NCBI GenBank assembly: GCA_965230755.1
Contig: CBDDLT010000021.1
Span: 124,001 to 188,000, forward strand
Length of the DNA: 64,000 nucleotides
DNA from: DATFJT01 sp965230755
GTDB lineage: Bacteria > Bacteroidota > Bacteroidia > Chitinophagales > Saprospiraceae
Reading direction: 5' to 3'
Numbering within the stretch: position 1 is the stretch's first letter; each line of letters opens with the position of its first letter. Of this stretch, positions 9,070 to 17,535 are shown one piece after another. Below the pieces are notes generated by a model. The model ran no database searches, was not told the DNA's origin, and saw nothing but the letters and a program-made list of their open reading frames with translations. The position numbers and the translations under genes are program-made.

Positions 9070-10743
9070 CTAAATATTGTTAACGAGTTGTAAACGTCGT
9101 TGCTTCTTTTCTCGTATATAATCCTCGAATTTTTTTTGCGAAAAAGTATTAGGGCAATGTTCTTTTCTCAACAGCCCCTTTCTCGCACTATAAATTCCGT
9201 ATTTAATTAATTCAATTCCCTGTACATCATGGGCGTCGGGATTAATAAAGATATTAACCCCTAACTCAATACAAAGAGGGATCCACTTCCAATCAATATC
9301 CAATCTAAATGGATTGGCATTTAATTCTATATCGACACCCTGTTCAGCACATGCATGGATAATCTTTTCATGGTCCAATGGATAGCCCTTTCTTCCCAAA
9401 AGTAGTCTTCCGGTAGGATGACCCAACATTGTGGTATAAGGATTGTGAATTGCCGCCATCATTCTATCTGTAGCCTTTTTTTCATCCATATTCAGTATCG
9501 AATGAACGGATGCTATCACAACATCAAATGAATTCAATACATCGTCTTCATAGTCTAAAGATCCGTTGGGAAGAATGTCGCTTTCAATTCCCTTGTAGAT
9601 CTTGAAATTATCCCATTTGGTATTTAGCCTATCAATTTCATCTTGTTGCTCGTAAACCCGTGTTTCATCCAGACCATTGGCGTAAAAAGCAGATTTAGAA
9701 TGATCGGTAACAACCATGTATTCCAAGCCCAAATCCATAGAGGCTTCAGCCATTTCCTCCAAGGTATGCCTTCCATCGCTATAACGGGTATGACAATGAA
9801 CCAGCCCTTTAATATCATTTGTTGAAATCAATTTGGAAGGTTCATTTGAAATAATATCATCAGGATATTGATCGTACAACTCTGGATAAATCTCTTGGTA
9901 GCCAAGAGATTCAAAAAGCTCTATCTCAGACTTTGATTTATCAACAATTGGTTTCCAGGCCTCTTTCTTATTCTCAGCAATGGAAAATTCTGTCCGAAAC
10001 GAAAAATTATCTTCCTCTGAATAGTGAAATATCACTTTAAATTGATTCTCATGAATAAACTCCAGTTCTCCTATAGCAATAAGTTCTATTTCTTCTGAGT
10101 TGATTAGAGAATTGACGAAATTCTGTTTTGCTTTTTCATCGCAAATCAATGCAATATTGAGCACTTGAACTATATTCTCTTTCCTCCTGGCTTCACCTAA
10201 TAGAAAAAGCTCAAGCTCTTTTTCCCGATTAAAATTTTCTTGTATGACTTCAAATAGCTTTTCCGCTTCATGATATCTTTTGAGATTTCTTGATTGCAGT
10301 TGATAATTGACTTTAGACAAAATATCCGCCTGACTTTTCTCTCCAAAACCCTTGAGCAGTAACAATCTATTTTCATTACAAGCATATTTGAGCTCTTCAA
10401 GAGACTCAATGTTAAGTTCTTTCCAAAGCTTCCTAATCTTCTTTGCTCCTAAACCCTTTATTCGCAAAACTTCTAAAATACCATCAGGTACTTTCTCTTT
10501 TCGCGATTCGAGTGCCTCCATCTGTCCCGCGTCCCGCAATTCCAAGATTTTAGCAGCAGTATTTTTACCTATTCCTTTAATGGCTATTAAATCATCAAGC
10601 TCCAAGTCGAACAGCGGTGAAGCAGCTTGTCGAATGACTTGATAAGCCGACTGATAAGACTTGGCTTTAAACTCGTTTTCTCCTAGCAGCAAACTCAAGT
10701 CTCCTAATAGTTTGAATTGATTTGCAATCTCTTTATTTTCCAT
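9070..10743 (-). CDS. PolX-like HhH/PHP protein with degenerate polymerase active site
   Basis: 557 residues with PolX architecture. A helix-hairpin-helix region with GIGKNTA, GLGAKKI and GFGEKSQ loops spans about residues 1-140; a nucleotidyltransferase-like middle and a C-terminal PHP domain (about 313-557) follow. The PHP metal ligands are intact: HCHTRYSDG, DHS, GIESD, SVHS, GHPTGR and NPDAHD. The polymerase catalytic motif normally reads GS.RRG.E..GDID, but here (residues 183-197) it is GEARRKENIVQVLNI, so the motif serine and both metal-binding Asp are gone. I infer a PHP phosphoesterase/nuclease without polymerase activity, probably in DNA repair. Confidence 0.85.
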   Translation of the reverse strand: MENKEIANQFKLLGDLSLLLGENEFKAKSYQSAYQVIRQAASPLFDLELDDLIAIKGIGKNTAAKILELRDAGQMEALESRKEKVPDGILEVLRIKGLGAKKIRKLWKELNIESLEELKYACNENRLLLLKGFGEKSQADILSKVNYQLQSRNLKRYHEAEKLFEVIQENFNREKELELFLLGEARRKENIVQVLNIALICDEKAKQNFVNSLINSEEIELIAIGELEFIHENQFKVIFHYSEEDNFSFRTEFSIAENKKEAWKPIVDKSKSEIELFESLGYQEIYPELYDQYPDDIISNEPSKLISTNDIKGLVHCHTRYSDGRHTLEEMAEASMDLGLEYMVVTDHSKSAFYANGLDETRVYEQQDEIDRLNTKWDNFKIYKGIESDILPNGSLDYEDDVLNSFDVVIASVHSILNMDEKKATDRMMAAIHNPYTTMLGHPTGRLLLGRKGYPLDHEKIIHACAEQGVDIELNANPFRLDIDWKWIPLCIELGVNIFINPDAHDVQGIELIKYGIYSARKGLLRKEHCPNTFSQKKFEDYIREKKQRRLQLVNNI

Positions 10744-10814
10744 AACGTTAGATACTTAAATAATTCATTCTGACTTAAGCTTTAAGGCATGTCATATTAT
10801 TTATTTTTATTATA

Positions 10815-10847
10815 TTTGTTAAACGATTATTGTATACCATATTTTTG
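10815..10847 (+). promoter_or_regulatory. Candidate promoter for the amidase gene
   Basis: TTTG at 10815, a 21-nt spacer and TATTTTTG at 10840 match TTTG-N19..21-TAnnTTTG exactly. Transcription would start close to the ATG at 10854, giving a leaderless or nearly leaderless message. A further TAnnTTTG match (TATATTTG) sits at 10811, so the assignment is uncertain. Confidence 0.35.
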
Positions 10848-10853
10848 TATATC

Positions 10854-12059
10854 ATGCGGCCACTCTTGATATTCCTTCTTATGGGCATTGAGCTTTTTGC
10901 CTATGCCAACTCTCCAGTTTTCCATCGTGTTCCTGCGAAAAAAGGCGATGGTATTTACAGCATTCTTCGAAGATATCAATTACTCGATGATGCCGGAAAT
11001 ATAAAGAAATTCATTGAATTAAATGAGTTATCCAAAGACGATAAATTGATCGTCAACAACGAGTATATATTACCGGTAATGATTTATTCCTACGATGGAA
11101 AATCGATAAGGACTACTATTGGAAACGACGATTGGGACATTGCAGTGGGCATTAAAAAATACAATGAGAAATTATTGGAGATTGGCCTGCGTAAAACACA
11201 TTACACTGCTAGTAAAATACTTTGGGTACCCATTTATTATCTCAATAAAGAAGAGCTTCCCGAGCCTAAAGCAGTGACTGTTTCTAGTACTAATTCGACT
11301 ACACCAAAGAAAGAAGAGAAAATACTGTTTCGAAGGAATTTTGATATTTTCGGTGATAAATACGCGGATACCCCAATACTTGACGATGATCTACAAGGAT
11401 CTGTGTTTTATATTGTAACTGGACATGGCGGTCCTGATCCTGGTGCAATGACTAAAGTTAATGATCATACCCTTTGCGAAGATGAATACGCCTATGATAT
11501 CGGTTTAAGACTCACAAGAAAGCTGCTTCAACATGGAGCCATAGCGCATGTCGTCGTACGGGATCAGAACGACGGCATCAGAGATGAGGCCTATCTAGAG
11601 TGTGATCGAGATGAAGTTTCATTAGATGGCAAAAAAATTCCCCTCAATCAAACCAATCGCCTAAGACAGAGAAGCCATGATGTCAATAAGCTTTATAAAA
11701 AATATAAAAAGAAGGGTATTAAAAATCAATACTGTATTGTCCTTCACGTCGATTCCAGAAAGGAAAATCAGCGAACGGATCTGTATTTCTACCATCATGA
11801 AAAAAGCGCCTCAAGTAAAGCGATGTGCAAAAGTATTTATGATTGCTTTTCTAACAAGTACGCGAAGTATCGTGCCAATGGTCAGTATGATGGAAGTATT
11901 TCTAGTAGAAACTTACACATGATCAGAGAGACCAATCCTCCAACAGTTTATATTGAAATGGGAAATCTAAAAAACAGTGCAGACCAAAAGAGATTTCTCA
12001 TCAACTCAAATCGACAGGCAGTTGCTGATTGGATAGCGGAGGGAATTCTGAATCATTAA
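10854..12059 (+). CDS. N-acetylmuramoyl-L-alanine amidase (Amidase_3)
   Basis: 401 residues from ATG 10854; a TTG at 10830 is in frame, but the ATG gives a clean signal peptide (MRPLLIFLLMGIELFAYA). Residues about 25-90 resemble a LysM-like segment. The Amidase_3 domain has the zinc and catalytic positions GHGGPDPGA, CEDEYAYDI, LHVDS and YIEMGNLKN. Known role: cleaves the bond between N-acetylmuramic acid and L-Ala of peptidoglycan in the periplasm. The catalytic domain carries extra loops, for example a charged stretch before NQTNRLRQRS. A glycosyltransferase follows 39 bp downstream on the same strand. Confidence 0.88.
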   Translation: MRPLLIFLLMGIELFAYANSPVFHRVPAKKGDGIYSILRRYQLLDDAGNIKKFIELNELSKDDKLIVNNEYILPVMIYSYDGKSIRTTIGNDDWDIAVGIKKYNEKLLEIGLRKTHYTASKILWVPIYYLNKEELPEPKAVTVSSTNSTTPKKEEKILFRRNFDIFGDKYADTPILDDDLQGSVFYIVTGHGGPDPGAMTKVNDHTLCEDEYAYDIGLRLTRKLLQHGAIAHVVVRDQNDGIRDEAYLECDRDEVSLDGKKIPLNQTNRLRQRSHDVNKLYKKYKKKGIKNQYCIVLHVDSRKENQRTDLYFYHHEKSASSKAMCKSIYDCFSNKYAKYRANGQYDGSISSRNLHMIRETNPPTVYIEMGNLKNSADQKRFLINSNRQAVADWIAEGILNH

Positions 12060-12069
12060 GTATATTACA

Positions 12070-12087
12070 CTTCTTTATACTAAGAAG
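12070..12087. repeat. Perfect inverted repeat before the TTG-start glycosyltransferase gene
   Basis: CTTCTT (12070-12075) and AAGAAG (12082-12087) flank a 6-nt loop, between the amidase stop and the next start codon. There is no following T-run, so it is not a standard terminator. It could be a weak mRNA hairpin near the ribosome-binding region. Confidence 0.35.
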
Positions 12088-12098
12088 ACAATTGTAGT

Positions 12099-12983
12099 TT
12101 GGATTATTCCATTTTAATTCCCGTATTCAATTATGATATCAGAGAGCTCATCGGTCAGCTCCTGAATCAAATGAGGAAATTAAGCCTCAACGGAGAATTA
12201 CTGATTTTAGATGATGCCTCAACTGATTCGACAATTAAGAAAGTCAACGAGCAACTAAAAAAGCATCCTGAGATCATCTATTTAAGCGAGCGCAATAATA
12301 TTGGAAGAGCTAAGGCTCGCAACAAACTAATTCTTGAATCCAATAGTGATAAACTCATTTTTATAGACGCTGACGTATTGATCAAAAACGAGGATTATCT
12401 GCAAAATTATGTTCGCCTTTTCTCTAAATATCAAGTCGTAGTCGGAGGACATCGCTATCAAGAAGAACGCCCGGAATATCAATATCGACTGAATTGGAGA
12501 TACGCCAATAAGAGAGAAGTTTTAAGTGCTACTGTAAAAAATAGAAACCCTTATGATCGCTTTATATCTATGAATTTTTATGCTGATAAACGTGCCATTT
12601 CTTCTATTTCCTTTCCTAATTTTCTAGATGGTTGGGGACATGAAGATACATACTTTGGATTCTTGTTGAAAAAGCAGGGTTTTTCTATTAATCACATTGA
12701 AAATCCCGTTTTACACCTGGGTCTGCATGAGAATAAGGCTTATATCAAGAGACAGGAAATGGCCATTGATCAAGCTTTAAAAATTAGAGCTTTTGATGCT
12801 GATTTTGATTATCAACTGGTTCGAATCGCAAATAATATCAAAAGTCTTCATCCTTTACTTCATTCGATAGCCCCTATTTCATTGTCTTATATAAGACGAA
12901 TGGTTCTTATGACCAACTCACCTATGATTCTAAATATTTATAAGTTAATATTCTACATACAGCGAATTAAAGAAGAAAACTAA
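12099..12983 (+). CDS. Family 2 glycosyltransferase
   Basis: 294 residues. The start is a TTG: an in-frame stop lies at 12081, there is no ATG between, and the first internal Met would remove the essential beta strand YSILIPVFNY. GT-A features: ILDDASTDST (nucleotide-sugar binding), FIDADV (DxD metal site) and a late FLDGWGHEDTYFGFLL block with the acidic catalytic-type residues. No membrane segment is evident. It probably transfers a sugar onto a polysaccharide or lipid; the substrate cannot be told. Confidence 0.85.
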   Translation: MDYSILIPVFNYDIRELIGQLLNQMRKLSLNGELLILDDASTDSTIKKVNEQLKKHPEIIYLSERNNIGRAKARNKLILESNSDKLIFIDADVLIKNEDYLQNYVRLFSKYQVVVGGHRYQEERPEYQYRLNWRYANKREVLSATVKNRNPYDRFISMNFYADKRAISSISFPNFLDGWGHEDTYFGFLLKKQGFSINHIENPVLHLGLHENKAYIKRQEMAIDQALKIRAFDADFDYQLVRIANNIKSLHPLLHSIAPISLSYIRRMVLMTNSPMILNIYKLIFYIQRIKEEN

Positions 12984-13076
12984 GAAATTAGGGAGAATAT
13001 TAAATTTTCAATTCTCTAGGATATATTAATTTAAAATAATTATAATTGTATGTAAAATTCATGTGAATCCATCATT

Positions 13077-15875
13077 ATGAAATATCGAATTTTTTTTCTG
13101 CCACTCCTATGTTTATGTCTTTTTATTCAATTGGATGCCCAAAGCATTAAAGGAAATGTAAGTGATGAAACCACTGGCGAACCACTCATTGGTGCAAGTA
13201 TAATTATTGAAGGAACTACATCGGGAACCATAACAGACTTTGAAGGTAATTTCGAACTTAATGTTACTCAGGAGTTACCGGTAAATTTGATCATAAGTTA
13301 TGTGGGTTATGACAATATGACCAGGACTATTAACAGCTTTGAATCAGTCGATGTAGAAATGTCCAGTGCAGCCTTGACCATAGACGTCATTGAAGTTGAA
13401 GGGCAAAGAATATCTGAAAAACAACAACAAGCAGCTCTTACGGTTGAATCACTGGATAATGTAGCTATTAAGCAAGCGGCTTCAGCAGATTTTTACGAAA
13501 GTCTTGGAAATCTAAAAGGTGTAGACCTAACTACAGCAAGTTTAGGATTTAAAATAGTAAACACAAGGGGATTTAACAGCACCAGTCCTGTACGTTCATT
13601 ACAACTTATTGATGGAGTCGATAATCAATCACCAGGACTGAATTTCTCTTTAGGTAATTTTCTCGGAGTATCTGATCTGGATATTAATAAAGTGGAATTG
13701 ATCGTTGGCGCTAGTTCTGCATTCTACGGTCCGAATGCCTTCAATGGAGTAATCAGTATGCATACTAAAGATCCGTTTTATTCAAAAGGATTGAGTGCAG
13801 AGGTAAAAGCTGGAGAGAGAAACCTTTTTACTACTGCTCTGAGATGGGCGGATGCGGTTAAGAATAAAGATGGTTTTGAATGGTTGGGTTACAAATTGAA
13901 CCTATACAGAATGTCAGCGGATGACTGGGAAGCGGAAAACTACAATCCCGTAGATGACTCAGAGGAAGGACTGGATAATCCCGGTGGTTTTGATGCGGTT
14001 AATATTTATGGCGACGAATTCAATAGACAGGCAAGTGTTGTGGGAATTGGTAGATATTATAGAAAAGGATATCGTGAGATTGATTTGGTTGATTATTCTT
14101 CCGAAAATAACAAGGCAGCGGCCTCTGTTCACTTTCGATTAAAACCTGAAATGGATTATGAATCTCCTGAATTAGTACTAGGTTCCAGTTTTGGTGGCGG
14201 GACTACCGTGTATCAAGGAGACAATAGGTATTCTCTTAGAAACATTAGATTTTTTCAGCATAAGATAGAACTTAGAAAGAAAGATCAGTATTTTATCAGA
14301 TCTTATATGACCCATGAAAATGCTGGTGATTCCTACGATCCTTTCTTTACCGCACTAAAGTTACAAGAATACTCTAAGGATAATACGGAATGGAATACCT
14401 CATATCTCAATTATTGGTCCCTTAATGTTGTACCGCGTTTACAAAATGATGAAGACTTTCCCAGAAGAAGTGACTACCCAGGTGATATAGAAGGATACAA
14501 TGCGGCCATTGATTTATTCTTACTAGATAAACAAGATTCTCTATTCATATGGCATGGGCAAGCGCAAGATGTGGCCAATACAGGTAATCCGGCCTTTCAG
14601 ACTTTAGATTTTCTAGAACCGGGTACTGCTGAATTCCAACACGTATTTGACTCTATCACTTCTGCCATTGCCAACAGTGAAGGAGGAACTCGATTTTTTG
14701 ATGAATCTGCGCTTTATCATTTGCATGGCGAATATAAATTCAATGATGTATACAAAGGAGAAGGAACTACACTTACAGACCTTGATTTTACTCTAGGTGT
14801 TGCAGGAAGACTTTATAGGCCGGACTCTAGGGGTTCAATTTTACTGGATACAATGGGCAGAAACATAGACACATACGAATATGGTGTTTATGGTGGTTCT
14901 GCTCTAAGTTTTCTTGATGATAAGTTTCTCGTTAATGCCAGTTTGAGAATGGATAAACATGAGAACTTTGATTATCTATTTTCTCCTGCGGCCTCTGTAG
15001 TTTACCAACCCTCTGCTAAGAATTACATTAGACTTTCATTCTCTTCTGCTATTCGAAACCCAACACTATCGGATCAGTACTTGAACTATAATGTAGGACC
15101 TGCTATTTTATTGGGTAATCTTAACGGTTTTGAAAATCTGGTTACTGTAGAATCTTTTGTGGACTTTTTAGATTCTCAGGATCGCGAGGCTTTGGATACT
15201 TTTAATGTATCTCCCATACAACCTGAAAAGGTGAGATCCTTAGAATTGGGGTACAGAACAAGCCTTTTCAATTCGGTATTCATCGATATGAGCGGTTATT
15301 TATCCAGATATGAAGATTTTATTGGATTTGAATTAGGAGTAGTTTCCTTCATTCCACCTCCACCGAATGCCCCATTGCCAACCAATACTCAAGTTTACCG
15401 GGTAAGTTCTAATGCCAGAGATATTGTCAACACAAGAGGTATTTCTATTGGATTGAATTACTTCTTTCAAAAATACTATCAGTTGCAAGGGAATTATTCT
15501 TACAATGAATTGACCACTAAGACGGATGATCCAATTATACCGGCCTTTAATACCCCGAAGAACAAATATAATATTGGTATATCGGGACGTGATATTCCTC
15601 GTATTCTTGGAATGCGGGTTCCTTCTTTCGGATTTAATGTAAACTATAAATGGATCGAAGGGTTTATTTTTGAGGGATCACCTCAGTTCACTGGATTCAT
15701 TCCCGCTTATGACCTACTGGATGGACAAATAAACTTTAAGATTAGGCCACTCAATACAGTTTTAAAAATTGGAGCAAGCAATATACTTGACAATAAAGTT
15801 TTCCAGACTTATGGAGGACCTAGAATAGGTAGATTGGCGTATGTAAGCCTCAGCTATAATTTCGAAAAAAAATAA
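13077..15875 (+). CDS. TonB-dependent outer-membrane receptor
   Basis: 932 residues. Signal peptide MKYRIFFLPLLCLCLFIQLDAQ; carboxypeptidase-regulatory-like domain (about 20-105: IKGNVSDETTGEPLIGASI, GTITDFEGNF); plug domain (about 115-235) with TRGFNS and LIDGVDNQ; then a beta-barrel ending in SLSYNFEKK. Role by family: TonB-energised import of a ligand across the outer membrane. No SusD partner is present. The gene 19 bp downstream encodes a T9SS-exported hydrolase-like protein, so the two are probably co-transcribed and the substrate may be released by a surface protein. Ligand unknown. Confidence 0.92.
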   Translation: MKYRIFFLPLLCLCLFIQLDAQSIKGNVSDETTGEPLIGASIIIEGTTSGTITDFEGNFELNVTQELPVNLIISYVGYDNMTRTINSFESVDVEMSSAALTIDVIEVEGQRISEKQQQAALTVESLDNVAIKQAASADFYESLGNLKGVDLTTASLGFKIVNTRGFNSTSPVRSLQLIDGVDNQSPGLNFSLGNFLGVSDLDINKVELIVGASSAFYGPNAFNGVISMHTKDPFYSKGLSAEVKAGERNLFTTALRWADAVKNKDGFEWLGYKLNLYRMSADDWEAENYNPVDDSEEGLDNPGGFDAVNIYGDEFNRQASVVGIGRYYRKGYREIDLVDYSSENNKAAASVHFRLKPEMDYESPELVLGSSFGGGTTVYQGDNRYSLRNIRFFQHKIELRKKDQYFIRSYMTHENAGDSYDPFFTALKLQEYSKDNTEWNTSYLNYWSLNVVPRLQNDEDFPRRSDYPGDIEGYNAAIDLFLLDKQDSLFIWHGQAQDVANTGNPAFQTLDFLEPGTAEFQHVFDSITSAIANSEGGTRFFDESALYHLHGEYKFNDVYKGEGTTLTDLDFTLGVAGRLYRPDSRGSILLDTMGRNIDTYEYGVYGGSALSFLDDKFLVNASLRMDKHENFDYLFSPAASVVYQPSAKNYIRLSFSSAIRNPTLSDQYLNYNVGPAILLGNLNGFENLVTVESFVDFLDSQDREALDTFNVSPIQPEKVRSLELGYRTSLFNSVFIDMSGYLSRYEDFIGFELGVVSFIPPPPNAPLPTNTQVYRVSSNARDIVNTRGISIGLNYFFQKYYQLQGNYSYNELTTKTDDPIIPAFNTPKNKYNIGISGRDIPRILGMRVPSFGFNVNYKWIEGFIFEGSPQFTGFIPAYDLLDGQINFKIRPLNTVLKIGASNILDNKVFQTYGGPRIGRLAYVSLSYNFEKK

Positions 15876-15894
15876 GTTATTAAAATTAGATTAT

Positions 15895-17460
15895 ATGAAA
15901 TTTATTTACACAATTTTTTTATCCATTTTAGTTTTCTCGGCCTTTGGTCAGAGAAGATATTTAGATGCGTCATTTGACGTAGACAAAAGCCTAGACGTAA
16001 AGTATGCAGAAAATATTTCTGTTATAACTGGGGCGCCGGCCCAACAGGATTTGTTAATGGACGTTTATACTCCTGTTGGAGATTCCGATACTGAAAGACC
16101 ATTGATTTTGGTTGCACATACCGGTAGTTTTCTTCCTCCCATTTTTAATGGGCAAGCAACTGGTTCTACTAGAGATAGTACTGTTGTTTTCTTGTGTAAT
16201 GAGCTTGCGGCGAGAGGTTATGTCGTTGCTGCATTCAGTTACCGATTAGGTTGGAATCCAGTAGGAGATGAAGATACAAGACGTGGTACATTACTTCAAG
16301 CCGCGTACAGAGGTATTCAGGATACACGAACATGTGTTCGATATTTTAGAATGTCTGCAGATGCTATGAATAATCCATATGGAATTGATCCAGATAAAAT
16401 TGGGGTTATAGGAATTGGAACAGGAGGATATTTAGCTATGGGAGCGGCTACACTTTATGACTTTGAAGAAGTTACTTTAGACAAGTTCATAGATACCAGA
16501 ACTAATCTTCCTTACATAGATGAAAGTCTTTTTGGAAATCTTTTCGGTGATAATGCTGCTCAGATAAATATTCCAAATCACATGGGATACAGTAGTGAAA
16601 TTGGTTTCTCTTTTAACCTTGGTGGTGCATTAGGTGATAATAGCTGGGTAGATGGTTCCGCAGATACTCGTGAAGCTCCTATGGCCGGTGTTCATTGTCC
16701 AACGGATATCTTCGCGCCGTACGCAGAAGGTCCAGTTATTGTTCCAACAACCAACGAGTTTGTAGTTAATGTTGCGGGTACAAGAAGAGCAATGGAATAT
16801 GCTAACGATAGAGGAAATAATGATATTCTAGCCAACCTCAATGCAGCCGATGATCCACTTTCGGATCTTATCGATGCTCAAAAAACTACGGACGTTACTG
16901 TTCCCACAATGGAAACGCTCAAATTAGGCACGGATAATTTCTACGGTTTTGTAAGACCTTTCCCAGAAGGTTCTCCTTGGGATTGGTGGGATAAGAATGT
17001 ATTGGATGCTACCGTTGCATTCATTAATGCCAATGTTCCAGGAGCAGATTTTGATTCTGATGAAATTCATATGAGTGGTCTAGCCACCAATTCTGATATG
17101 TCTCCGCAAAAAGGTAGAATTTATATGGATACCGTATTGCAATTGTTCTTACCAAGATCCTGTGTTGCTCTAGGTTTAGGATGTGAATTTACAGATAATG
17201 AGGAGTTTGTCGATGCAAGCACGTTGGGCTTCAAAGCAGCTCCTAATCCTATTACTACGGAAGCTCTTGTAAGCACAAATTCTGATGTTCATATAAATTC
17301 TGTATATTTGTATGACACTAGCGGAAAGTTGGTTAAAGCTGTTTCAAATATAGACTACAACCAATATGTATTGAAAAGAAATTCTCTGCCAAGCGGTATG
17401 TATTTATTAAAAGTACATACTGATCAAGGGAATGTAATAGAGAAATTGACGATAAAGTAG
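15895..17460 (+). CDS. T9SS-exported alpha/beta-hydrolase-like protein lacking the nucleophile Ser
   Basis: 521 residues. Signal peptide MKFIYTIFLSILVFSAFGQ, an alpha/beta-hydrolase-like core (LMDVYTPVGD, VAHTGSFLPP, AFSYRLGWNP, DTRTCVRYFR) and a T9SS type A sorting domain (APNPITTEALV, YDTSGKLV, LPSGMYLLKV). At the nucleophile elbow, where esterases read GxSxGG, residues 173-178 are GIGTGG, so the catalytic Ser position is Gly. It may therefore be a non-catalytic binding protein or use another mechanism. It lies 19 bp after the TonB-dependent receptor gene and is followed by a terminator. Confidence 0.82.
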   Translation: MKFIYTIFLSILVFSAFGQRRYLDASFDVDKSLDVKYAENISVITGAPAQQDLLMDVYTPVGDSDTERPLILVAHTGSFLPPIFNGQATGSTRDSTVVFLCNELAARGYVVAAFSYRLGWNPVGDEDTRRGTLLQAAYRGIQDTRTCVRYFRMSADAMNNPYGIDPDKIGVIGIGTGGYLAMGAATLYDFEEVTLDKFIDTRTNLPYIDESLFGNLFGDNAAQINIPNHMGYSSEIGFSFNLGGALGDNSWVDGSADTREAPMAGVHCPTDIFAPYAEGPVIVPTTNEFVVNVAGTRRAMEYANDRGNNDILANLNAADDPLSDLIDAQKTTDVTVPTMETLKLGTDNFYGFVRPFPEGSPWDWWDKNVLDATVAFINANVPGADFDSDEIHMSGLATNSDMSPQKGRIYMDTVLQLFLPRSCVALGLGCEFTDNEEFVDASTLGFKAAPNPITTEALVSTNSDVHINSVYLYDTSGKLVKAVSNIDYNQYVLKRNSLPSGMYLLKVHTDQGNVIEKLTIK

Positions 17461-17478
17461 TTCAAAAACTTTATTTTG

Positions 17479-17508
17479 AAACCTCGGACGCTAGTTCGAG
17501 GTTTTTTT
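17479..17508 (+). terminator. Rho-independent terminator
   Basis: AAACCTCGGA pairs with TTCGAGGTTT (one mismatch in ten) around loop CGCTAG, followed by a T-run. It separates the receptor/hydrolase pair from dnaG. Confidence 0.85.
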
Positions 17509-17535
17509 ATACCTGTACTTCTCGAATTTTAATGA

